Assembly: GCA_905203305.1 (NCBI GenBank)
Contig: CAJKVH010000012.1
Location: 1 to 46,191 of the forward strand
Length of the DNA: 46,191 bases
Direction: 5' to 3'
DNA from: an uncultured Eubacteriales bacterium
GTDB lineage: Bacteria; Bacillota; Clostridia; TANB77; CAG-508
Position 1 is the first letter of the stretch; each line of letters opens with the position of its first letter. The notes beneath the pieces were generated by a model, which searched no databases, had not been told where the DNA came from, and saw nothing but the letters and a program-made list of their open reading frames with translations. The position numbers and the translations under genes were made by a program. This document shows, in pieces, positions 27,085 to 34,677 of the stretch.

Positions 27085-27861
27085 ATGAATTTGGTTATAG
27101 GTTTATTAATACCATTTCTAGGGACAACTTTAGGATCTGCTATGGTATTTATAATGAAAGATAAAATGAATTTAAAGGTAGAAAAAGTATTACTTGGGTT
27201 TGCATCAGGTGTTATGATAGCAGCATCTGTATGGTCTTTAATTATTCCATCAATTGATATGGCAAAAACTCAAGGAACTATTGCATGGATGCCAGCTGCT
27301 GTTGGATTTTTATTAGGAATAATATTTTTACTTATATTAGACAGCTTAATACCACATTTGCATTTAGAAAGTGATAAACCTGAAGGAATAAAGGCTAAAT
27401 TAAAAAAGACAACTATGATGGTATTTGCAGTTACTCTTCATAATATTCCAGAGGGTATGGCTGTAGGTGTTACATTTGCAGGAGCTTTAGTTGGAAATGC
27501 AGGTGTTACATTAACTGGTGCTTTTGCATTAGCTATTGGAATTGCAATTCAAAATTTTCCGGAAGGTGCTATTATTTCTATGCCTCTTAAAAGTGAAGGA
27601 ATGTCTAAACCAAAGGCTTTTTTATATGGAACATTATCAGGAGCAGTAGAGCCTATTGGTGCAATTTTTACAATTTTACTTACAAATTGTATTTTGCCAA
27701 TATTACCTTATATAATGTCATTTGCAGCAGGTGCAATGATTTATGTAGTTGTAGAAGAGCTTATACCAGAGTCACAAGCAGGCAGTCACTCTAATTTAGG
27801 GACTGTTGGTATTGCAATAGGATTTGTTCTTATGATGGTATTAGATGTAGCTTTAAATTGA
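27085..27861 (+). CDS. ZIP-family metal transporter (ZupT-like)
   Basis: A 258-residue protein with about eight membrane spans. HNIPEGMAVGVTFAGAL and QNFPEGAIISMPL are the two metal-binding transmembrane motifs of ZIP proteins. These take up divalent cations such as zinc into the cell. AGAAAGGAA precedes the ATG. The repeat pair directly upstream may contain its transcription start. Confidence 0.93.
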   Translation: MNLVIGLLIPFLGTTLGSAMVFIMKDKMNLKVEKVLLGFASGVMIAASVWSLIIPSIDMAKTQGTIAWMPAAVGFLLGIIFLLILDSLIPHLHLESDKPEGIKAKLKKTTMMVFAVTLHNIPEGMAVGVTFAGALVGNAGVTLTGAFALAIGIAIQNFPEGAIISMPLKSEGMSKPKAFLYGTLSGAVEPIGAIFTILLTNCILPILPYIMSFAAGAMIYVVVEELIPESQAGSHSNLGTVGIAIGFVLMMVLDVALN

Positions 27862-27886
27862 CACTATTTACATAAAGTGGTAAAAT
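27858..27886 (+). promoter_or_regulatory. SigA-type promoter
   Basis: A perfect TTGACA and TAAAAT with a 17-base spacer. The -35 overlaps the stop codon of the ZIP transporter gene. Confidence 0.85.
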
Positions 27887-27956
27887 ATAAGTGTGCAAAA
27901 AGGCATTTGTTGTAGAGACAAATACTTGAAAATATTTAATTAAGGAGGACACATTT

Positions 27957-29573
27957 ATGTGGAATACTAAAGAAAGTGCGAAAAATATGAGAGATTTTGC
28001 TAATGAGCAGTTAAAGCTGGCTCTTGAAGCAAAGAAACGGCAGGAAGAAGCTGTTAAACCAGAAAATATCCTAAATTCACTTGTTAAAAGATGCGTTGAA
28101 AAAGGAAAGATGACAGATACAGAGGTCAAACAGTATGCTTTGATGTATCGTGATCTTGCACCAGAAGACATAAACGGAAAAATTTCTGTTAGAAGGATGA
28201 AATCTTTTTTGAATAGTATGGAAAAAGACTATCCGGCAGATGTAGCAAGAGTGAGAGCCTATTATGATCTAGAAACACCTTTGCCAGAAAAGAAAATTCG
28301 GAAGCTTAATAATTTTGTGCAGTCATTTTGGAGTAGATGCCGGACTGTGGAGAATTGTTATAAATATTCACATTCATTTTTCTATATGGCTAAAAGGATT
28401 GCCAAAAAGCTTGATGCCCCTGAAGATATGGGAGTCATCGAGAGGTGCAAATGGCTTAGGATATGGTTGTTTCTTATAAAAGATCAAAGCTTTTTCTGGA
28501 ACGATATAAAGGAAAACGGATATGTTGATCAGAAAGCAAGTGAGATGTTTGACAAAACAGTTTACCTTAATCCAGAAATAATGGTAATACTTGAAGAGTC
28601 TAATTTTTCAAACGTGCCAGATGGAATAATACTTTTAGATATGATTAAAGCTTTCATTAATTTATATCCAGAAGAGGTTCAAAGAAAGGTTCTTCGTTTC
28701 GGAGAATTGGATGGGATTAATCAGGTAGATGATTTAAGAGCTGGATATGTGAGACAAAATCTGAAAAAGAAACTGTTTCCTGTAATGTGGGTATCTGGAC
28801 TTTCATATTTCTTTACCAAGCCTGGTATCCAAACATCAAAAATCGATTTTATGGCAAATGCTGTAAAAGCATACAAAAACAAAAAGTTAGAAGAACTTCC
28901 AGTTTTTGAAAAGAAAGCAACAGATGCTTATGATCACTTTAAAACGAAAGTATTTAAATGTTATGAAATTTCTACAGAAATAACGGAGAAATATGTTGAT
29001 GGTCAGCAGATACAGTATGTGTTTGCAGTAACAAATAAGCAAGAGCTTGAAATGTATGCAGAAGTCTACAAATGGCTTCTTGCACATCCAGACTTTAAGT
29101 TTGGAGCAGATGGCGAGGAAAAAACACTAGCAGAATATGAAATGCTAGACTTGCTTAAAGAAGATCAAACACTTGAAGATATGATTTCTACATGGGCAGT
29201 TGAAATGGGGTTTGCATCAAACGAAGAAGATGTGAACCTAGATTGCATCATGCAGATCATAGAGCCAGAAAAAGAGCTTTACGAGGAAATGTTTGATAGC
29301 TATATGGGAGGAAAAATCAACGGAAATGATATCTTTGAAAAGATTGGATTTTCAACAGACTTTCAGGCCAAAGTTTGCTTAAGTAAAACGACGAAATTGG
29401 TCATGAAAGAAGGTTCGAACATGGCGGCAGCTTTAAAACGTGTAAAAACGTTTGGAACAAATTCTGCCATAAAATCTGACATTGTATATTTGGAAATCTT
29501 CAAGTATATGATGTCAAACAAAAAGGAAGAGTTGCCAAAAAATACAGTAAAACTGTATGGCAAAGCTTTCTAA
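27957..29573 (+). CDS. Hypothetical protein of 538 residues, different codon use
   Basis: A long soluble helical protein starting MWNTKESAKNMRDFANEQL. No signal, membrane span or motif known to me. Codon use is visibly richer in G and C than its surroundings, and it has three ordinary in-frame CGG codons (in KKRQEE, KKIRKL and SRCRTV), unlike backbone genes. AAGGAGG precedes the ATG; a strong promoter and a strong terminator make it a single-gene unit. It may be recently acquired. Function unknown. Confidence 0.8.
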   Translation: MWNTKESAKNMRDFANEQLKLALEAKKRQEEAVKPENILNSLVKRCVEKGKMTDTEVKQYALMYRDLAPEDINGKISVRRMKSFLNSMEKDYPADVARVRAYYDLETPLPEKKIRKLNNFVQSFWSRCRTVENCYKYSHSFFYMAKRIAKKLDAPEDMGVIERCKWLRIWLFLIKDQSFFWNDIKENGYVDQKASEMFDKTVYLNPEIMVILEESNFSNVPDGIILLDMIKAFINLYPEEVQRKVLRFGELDGINQVDDLRAGYVRQNLKKKLFPVMWVSGLSYFFTKPGIQTSKIDFMANAVKAYKNKKLEELPVFEKKATDAYDHFKTKVFKCYEISTEITEKYVDGQQIQYVFAVTNKQELEMYAEVYKWLLAHPDFKFGADGEEKTLAEYEMLDLLKEDQTLEDMISTWAVEMGFASNEEDVNLDCIMQIIEPEKELYEEMFDSYMGGKINGNDIFEKIGFSTDFQAKVCLSKTTKLVMKEGSNMAAALKRVKTFGTNSAIKSDIVYLEIFKYMMSNKKEELPKNTVKLYGKAF

Positions 29574-29590
29574 AGAGATCTCTACAACAA

Positions 29591-29627
29591 CCCGCTGCAG
29601 GTTTATTCTGCAGTGGGATTTTTTTAT
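29591..29627 (+). terminator. Strong rho-independent terminator
   Basis: CCCGCTGCAG and CTGCAGTGGG form a stem (one G-T pair) around a 7-base loop, followed by ATTTTTTTAT. Confidence 0.93.
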
Positions 29628-29662
29628 CAAAATAAAAAAACTGGAAAAATATGGGAAAAGTG

Positions 29663-29691
29663 TTGCAAAATATTTAGTAAGATGCTATACT
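29663..29691 (+). promoter_or_regulatory. SigA-type promoter of the GGDEF gene
   Basis: TTGCAA and TATACT with a 17-base spacer, about 120 bases upstream of the start, leaving a long leader. Confidence 0.8.
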
Positions 29692-29705
29692 AATATAAGC
29701 TTTTT

Positions 29706-29744
29706 TACATAAAAAAATCCAATTATGTATTTAAATGGATTTTT
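29706..29744 (+). promoter_or_regulatory. Leader with two mutually exclusive hairpins (attenuator-like)
   Basis: TACATAA (29706-29712) can pair with TTATGTA (29723-29729). AAAAATCCA (29713-29721) can pair with TGGATTTTT (29736-29744), which looks like a terminator stem. The two stems are interleaved, so only one can form at a time. No c-di-GMP riboswitch core was seen. Confidence 0.5.
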
Positions 29745-29810
29745 CGCATCAACCCAAAAGATAATTGAGGGAAAAGGGGTATAAAGAATTAAAAAAAGGA
29801 GGAAAGGCAT

Positions 29811-30938
29811 ATGAACTACAATACATCAATTTTTATAATTACGTTCTTTGTTGCTTTGTTATTAATCACAATTGTTGGAAGTAACAAAAATTTTAGCACA
29901 AAAGTACGGAAAGGACTTATTGTAACGTTTTCAATTGTTTTAGCAGGAGCAGTATGTGAATGGCTATATTTATCAATTGAAAGTGGGAGTTTTGAAGGAA
30001 CAAGTGAGCTGAAATTTGTAAACTTGCTATTGTTTTTATTACAGCTCATCAAATTTATTGTAATTCCAGTACTTCCATTAATTTGCTCAAAAGCAATATT
30101 TGAACAAACAGAACCAACCAAGACTGATTTATATCTTTTCAAAATCTTGGAAAAATATATAAAGATAGAAGAAAGTTTAGTTATAATATGCTTTATATAT
30201 TTCTTTAAGAACCAAAAGGACTTCTATGGAACGATAGTATATAAGATTTATATAGTTTCGTTTTTAATTTCAGTTACATATTTGTTTTATAGTGCATACA
30301 AATTTAGTAAAATGTATCAAACCAAAAACAAACTGGAATTAGTGGTTATTATTGCATTTGTAAGTTTAGGAATAATACTTCAAATAAAATATCCGGATAT
30401 AAAAACTGGATGGCTTATGATTGCAATTATAGCAACATTTATCTATATATATTACAATGAAACTGTGCAATGTATAGATGGATTAACAAAGCTATTAAAC
30501 CACCAAAGTTTTAATAACTATCTTGAAAAGATTAAAAAGAAAGAATTTTTGTTAATAACCTTTGACATTAATAATTTCAAAGGTATCAATGATTCGTATG
30601 GACATTGTTACGGAGATGAAGTCTTAGTAAAGGTAGGAAAGTTTCTACAAGAAGTCTATGGAGAATATGGCAGATGCTACCGGATAGGTGGAGATGAATT
30701 TGCTGTTATGTTAGAACATGACTTTAAAAAAGTAGATAACTTAAATAGTCTGTTTGTTAAAAAGCTAGAAAAAGAAAGAAAAATAGCTCAGAAACAAGAA
30801 AATGATTTTCCGTTTGTATCGTATGGTATGGAAAAAAATGATACCAAAGTACAGAACAAAGAAAATATAAACATTAGAGAAAGAGCAGATAAAAAAATGT
30901 ATACACATAAAAAGAGTCAAAAAAGCCAAACCCCTTGA
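29811..30938 (+). CDS. GGDEF-domain protein (probable diguanylate cyclase) with a membrane sensor part
   Basis: A 375-residue protein with about six to seven membrane spans in residues 5-220, then a GGDEF domain: IDGLTKLLNHQSFN, FDINNFKGINDSYGH and YRIGGDEFAVML. The intact GGDEF motif implies synthesis of c-di-GMP from GTP; an I-site (RxxD) is not evident. The arginine before GGDEF is encoded by CGG, and another CGG stands at codon 33, both read as ordinary arginine. Codon use is mildly different from the backbone. It follows a long leader with alternative hairpins. Confidence 0.9.
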   Translation: MNYNTSIFIITFFVALLLITIVGSNKNFSTKVRKGLIVTFSIVLAGAVCEWLYLSIESGSFEGTSELKFVNLLLFLLQLIKFIVIPVLPLICSKAIFEQTEPTKTDLYLFKILEKYIKIEESLVIICFIYFFKNQKDFYGTIVYKIYIVSFLISVTYLFYSAYKFSKMYQTKNKLELVVIIAFVSLGIILQIKYPDIKTGWLMIAIIATFIYIYYNETVQCIDGLTKLLNHQSFNNYLEKIKKKEFLLITFDINNFKGINDSYGHCYGDEVLVKVGKFLQEVYGEYGRCYRIGGDEFAVMLEHDFKKVDNLNSLFVKKLEKERKIAQKQENDFPFVSYGMEKNDTKVQNKENINIRERADKKMYTHKKSQKSQTP

Positions 30939-30951
30939 ATAATGCGAATAA

Positions 30952-30990
30952 AATAAAAGTACAAAGAGAAATCTTGTGCTTTTATTTTTT
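30952..30990 (+). terminator. Rho-independent terminator of the GGDEF gene
   Basis: AATAAAAGTACA pairs with TGTGCTTTTATT (one G-T pair), followed by TTTT. Confidence 0.8.
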
Positions 30991-31043
30991 GCTTGAAAAA
31001 AAAATATATTTATGATATAAGTAAAATAAAAAAGGAGTTAATT

Positions 31044-31958
31044 ATGAGAACAGAAAAAATCAAAATTAATTCAAAAGTAGATAATTTAGAAATTGAATGT
31101 CTACTAGTTGTTCCAGATGAAGAAATAAAAGGAATAATACAAATTGCACACGGAATGAATGAACATAAAGAAAGATACTTAGATTTTATGGGATTTTTAG
31201 CACAAAATGGATATGCATGTATAATTAATGATCATAGAGGCCATGGAAATAGTATAAAGGAAAAAGACGATATTGGCTATTTTTATGATAATAATGCAGA
31301 ATATGTAGTTGAGGATTTAAATCAAATAACAGAGTATATAACAAAAAAGTTTAAAGATAAAAAAATCATTTTGTTTGGACATAGTATGGGCTCAATGATT
31401 GTAAGAAAATATATAGAAAAATATGATGATAAAATAGATGGATTAATAGTATGTGGATCACCAAGTGAAAATAAATTGGCAAAATTAGGACTAATTTTAA
31501 TAAAAGTGCTTGAAAAAATAAAAGGAGAAAGATACAGAAGTAAATTTATAAGAAATTTAATGTTTAATGGATATGATAAAGAAAATGAAACAAAAAATAG
31601 TTGGATTTGCTATAATGAAGAAATTGTAAAAAAATATAAAGAAGATCCATTGTGTCAATATGAATATACATTAAATGGAATGGAAAATATAATAAAATTG
31701 ATGATAGATATATATAATCCAAAATTATACAAAAAGAAAAATTTAAATTTACCAATTTATTTTATAGCAGGAAAAGAAGATCCTGTTATAGTATCAGAAG
31801 AAAAATGGAATGAGGCACAAAACTTTTTAAGAAATATAGGGTATCAAGAGATACAAAATAAATTATATGAAAATATGAGACATGAAATCTTGAATGAAAA
31901 AGAAAATCAAAAAGTTTATGAAGATATATTAAAGTGGATGAAGGGAAATGTGGATTAA
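31044..31958 (+). CDS. Alpha/beta hydrolase, monoacylglycerol lipase/lysophospholipase type
   Basis: I start at ATG 31044 (MRTEKIKINSKVDNLEIE) because AAAGGAG lies seven bases before it; an ATG at 30993 has no ribosome site. About 304 residues. QIAHGMNEHKERY and NDHRGHGNS are the oxyanion segments of the Hydrolase_4 group. GHSMGSM carries the nucleophile Ser, a late GKEDPVI the Asp, and ENMRHEILNE the His. It probably cleaves lipid esters in the cytoplasm or at the membrane. Confidence 0.9.
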   Translation: MRTEKIKINSKVDNLEIECLLVVPDEEIKGIIQIAHGMNEHKERYLDFMGFLAQNGYACIINDHRGHGNSIKEKDDIGYFYDNNAEYVVEDLNQITEYITKKFKDKKIILFGHSMGSMIVRKYIEKYDDKIDGLIVCGSPSENKLAKLGLILIKVLEKIKGERYRSKFIRNLMFNGYDKENETKNSWICYNEEIVKKYKEDPLCQYEYTLNGMENIIKLMIDIYNPKLYKKKNLNLPIYFIAGKEDPVIVSEEKWNEAQNFLRNIGYQEIQNKLYENMRHEILNEKENQKVYEDILKWMKGNVD

Positions 31959-32658
31959 AATGAAAAAGAAAATATTTATAATAATTAGTGTAATAGTATT
32001 AATAATGGTAGCATTTTTAGCATATATATTTATATCAGACATGATTCAAGAAAAGAAGCTACAAGAAGAATTTAGTTACATTGATGGATTAATGGAAAAT
32101 GAAGAAAGTCAAACAGATGAAATAAAAGAAGCACTAAATAGAAATATTACAAAAGGAGACTACTTAGAAGTAGAAAAATCTTATAAACAATATTTAAAAG
32201 ATACATTTCAAAATATGGAAGATATTACAAAAGTATTAGATGATGAAAATATAGCAAATATTTTATCAAAAGAAAACTATCAAAAAGATGGACCGGAATT
32301 TATAAATACAAAGAAATATATAGAAGAAACAAAAAAATCATTAGAAGATGGAAAAAATAAATATTACGAATTATTAACAAAAGATGGAGCAATGAATTAT
32401 ATAAACAATAAAGATATAGATGATTACTACAAAGATTTATTTAAAGAAGAAATAGATAAATATGTGGAAAAGGAAGAATTTAATGATAAAACAGTTGACG
32501 AATCACTAAGTGACGTGATAAAACTATTAAACACAGCAGAAAAGATAATAAATCTTTTAAGTGAGAATAAAAATTCATGGGAAATAGAAGATGACAGTAT
32601 AGTTTTTGAAACACAAAAATTATCAGATCAATATGAAGAATTAACATCAGAAATTTAA
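31948..32658 (+). CDS. Hypothetical membrane-anchored helical protein
   Basis: A protein of 236 residues, or 232 if it starts at ATG 31960 (MKKKIFIIISVIVLIMV). One N-terminal membrane span is followed by about 200 charged, helical residues rich in Glu, Lys and Asp. I recognise no domain. The start overlaps the end of the hydrolase gene, so the two are translated from the same message. A clear terminator follows. Confidence 0.7.
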   Translation: MWIKMKKKIFIIISVIVLIMVAFLAYIFISDMIQEKKLQEEFSYIDGLMENEESQTDEIKEALNRNITKGDYLEVEKSYKQYLKDTFQNMEDITKVLDDENIANILSKENYQKDGPEFINTKKYIEETKKSLEDGKNKYYELLTKDGAMNYINNKDIDDYYKDLFKEEIDKYVEKEEFNDKTVDESLSDVIKLLNTAEKIINLLSENKNSWEIEDDSIVFETQKLSDQYEELTSEI

Positions 32659-32695
32659 ATTTTGTCTGCAATTTTTTGCAGACAAATTATTTTTG
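32659..32695 (+). terminator. Rho-independent terminator
   Basis: AATTTGTCTGCA and TGCAGACAAATT form a perfect 12-base stem with a T-rich loop, followed by ATTTTTG. Confidence 0.9.
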
Positions 32696-32716
32696 AAAGA
32701 ATAAGAAAGGAAAAAA

Positions 32717-33277
32717 ATGAGTGCAGTAGAATTATTATTATTAAGTATAGGACTTGCAATGGATGCGTTTGCTGTGTCAGTTTGCAAAGGAATATCAATG
32801 AAAAAAATGAATTGGAAAAAAGCAATTATAATAGGATTATATTTTGGTGGATTCCAAGCTTTAATGCCAACTATAGGTTATTTTTTAGGATCAGCATTTC
32901 AAAGCTTAATTACAAGTATAGATCACTGGATTGCATTTATTTTACTTGGAATTATAGGTGGAGGAATGATAAAAGAATCGTTTGAAGATGATAAAGAAAA
33001 CGTAAATGATGATGTAGGTTTTAAAACAATGATAATACTTGCTATTGCAACAAGTATAGATGCTTTGGCTGTTGGAATTACATTCGCATTTTTAAATGTA
33101 AACCTAATTTTAGCAGTATCACTAATTGGAATTATAACATTTGTAATTTCAGTTATAGGAACAAAAATAGGGAATAGATTTGGAGATAAATACGAAAGAA
33201 AAGCTGAAATGGTAGGGGGAATTATATTAATCTTCTTAGGAATTAAAATTTTACTTGAGCATATTGGAATAATATAA
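32717..33277 (+). CDS. mntP: Putative manganese efflux pump MntP
   Basis: A 186-residue protein with six membrane spans in two related halves. Each half carries a conserved Asp motif: GLAMDAFAVSVCKG in the first and ATSIDALAVGITF in the second. This is the MntP (YebN) pattern; the protein exports Mn(II). It begins MSAVELLLLSIGLAMD with AAGAAAGGA upstream. A second + frame over its first half is a shadow. Confidence 0.94.
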   Translation: MSAVELLLLSIGLAMDAFAVSVCKGISMKKMNWKKAIIIGLYFGGFQALMPTIGYFLGSAFQSLITSIDHWIAFILLGIIGGGMIKESFEDDKENVNDDVGFKTMIILAIATSIDALAVGITFAFLNVNLILAVSLIGIITFVISVIGTKIGNRFGDKYERKAEMVGGIILIFLGIKILLEHIGII

Positions 33278-33333
33278 ATTAACAAAAAAGATTTCTTTTC
33301 ATAAAATATAAAAAAATGAAAAGGAGTCTTTTT

Positions 33334-34008
33334 ATGGATTATGAATTAATGATGAATTCTAATATAAAAATAGGGCAAAAAGCACCAGATTTTAAGGCAA
33401 TTACTACATATGGTGAGAGAAAGTTAGATAACTATAAAGGAAAATGGCTTGTATTTTTTAGTCATCCAGGAGATTTTACACCAGTATGCACAACTGAAAT
33501 GATAGCTTTTTCAAAAGCATATCCATATTTTCAAAACATGGACACAGAACTTTTAGGGCTAAGTATAGATAGCAATAGTTCACATTTAGCATGGATGAAT
33601 GACATTTATATAAAGACTGGAATTGTTATACCATTTCCAATTATTGCGGATAGAAGCGGAGAGATTGCAAGATTATATGGAATGATTTCAAAAGATGTAA
33701 GTAGCACAAAAACAGTAAGAGACGTTGTAATAATAGATCCAAATGGAATTATAAGAATTATACTTACATACCCTTTAAATGTTGGAAGAAACATAGCAGA
33801 AATAATAAGAGCAGTTCAAGCTCTTCAAATGGCAGATTGCGAAAACGTATCTACTCCTGTAAATTGGATACCAAACCAACCTGTAATAATGCCACCTCCT
33901 AAAACTTTTGCTGAATTAGAAGAAAGAAAAAAATATATTGAAGAAAATAAAAATGGATTTAGTTGGTATTTAAGTTTTAAAGAGCCAAATAAAATATGTG
34001 AAAAATAA
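33334..34008 (+). CDS. Peroxiredoxin, Prx6/1-Cys type
   Basis: I start at ATG 33334 (MDYELMMNSN); the ATG at 33316 is part of the ribosome site AAAAGGAGT. The peroxidatic Cys is residue 52 in FTPVCTTE. VSTPVNWIPNQPVIMPPP is typical of Prx6-type enzymes. About 224 residues, longer than AhpC. It reduces hydrogen peroxide and organic peroxides in the cytoplasm. A Cys at QMADCENVS could resolve the first one, as in archaeal relatives. Confidence 0.93.
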   Translation: MDYELMMNSNIKIGQKAPDFKAITTYGERKLDNYKGKWLVFFSHPGDFTPVCTTEMIAFSKAYPYFQNMDTELLGLSIDSNSSHLAWMNDIYIKTGIVIPFPIIADRSGEIARLYGMISKDVSSTKTVRDVVIIDPNGIIRIILTYPLNVGRNIAEIIRAVQALQMADCENVSTPVNWIPNQPVIMPPPKTFAELEERKKYIEENKNGFSWYLSFKEPNKICEK

Positions 34009-34044
34009 AAAAGTTCCTAGATGTGACAATCTAGGAGCTTTTTA
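34009..34044. terminator. Bidirectional terminator
   Basis: AAAAAGTTCCTAGAT and ATCTAGGAGCTTTTT form a stem (one G-T or A-C pair depending on strand) and serve the peroxiredoxin gene and the convergent cinA-like gene. Confidence 0.9.
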
Positions 34045-34522
34045 AATTAATTCCAAAAGGAAATTTGCAATAGAATTTATTATAAATTCCTTTTGTTTAC
34101 TTCTTATATCATCAGGAACATGAACCATTTTACAGATGGCTTTATCGTCTTTTGCAATTGCAAACCAAGCACAATTTAATTTATCAACAGGGTTATTAGG
34201 GTCAATTCTTCCGAAGTTGACCAGTAACACCTATTCCGATATCAGAATTTGCTTGCTTTTTTACAGCTTTTGCCATTTGGATAGCTGTTTCACGGCTATA
34301 AACCGTATATTTTTCTATTGTACTTTTAGGAACACCTTGTTTTATTTTGGCTTCATTACAATAAGTAACAAAAGATTCTTTTAGAATAGAAGAAGCTCCA
34401 GAAATATTAGTTATCTCATTTGCAATTCCACCACCAGTACAACTTTCCATAGTGGAAATAGTTAAGCTATTTTTAATAAGTTTTTTTACAATCTCTTCCC
34501 AAATATTTTTATTAGAATCCAT
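34042..34522 (-). CDS. CinA C-terminal/PncC-like NMN amidase, read with one +1 shift at CGG
   Basis: The frame from ATG 34522 reads TISTMESCTGGGIANEIT, the start of the CinA-C domain, and reaches GIGVTGQL, then CGG at codon 104 (CCG at 34211-34213 on the + strand). Skipping its C gives GQLGRIDPNNPVDKL, known from single-domain CinA-like proteins, and runs on to FLLELI. The joined protein has 159 residues, the normal size for a stand-alone domain. The enzyme hydrolyses nicotinamide mononucleotide amide in pyridine nucleotide salvage. The ribosome site is GAAAGGAG. Confidence 0.85.
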
Positions 34523-34677
34523 AACATTCTCCTTTCAAAAATTCAAAATTATAATAGCATTTTTTTTTGGTTTAGTCAAAGTGAAATTTTGATATATTTT
34601 TTTATACTGACCTCCCAGTTCAATTTAAAATGAAAAAAAATTATGCTATAAATATTAATGCAAAGGAGGAACGGCAA

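Noticed and set aside
29692..29810. c-di-GMP riboswitch upstream of the GGDEF gene
   Set aside because: The conserved riboswitch core sequences are not present; only simple alternative hairpins are seen.
32662..32985. A 107-codon + frame over the start of mntP
   Set aside because: It lacks a ribosome site, begins in a terminator and overlaps the clear MntP coding frame.
34540..34677. FabT/FapR-like operator ahead of the fatty-acid operon
   Set aside because: AGTCAAAGTGAAATTTTGAT is only loosely symmetrical and I could not match it to a known operator or find a convincing promoter.
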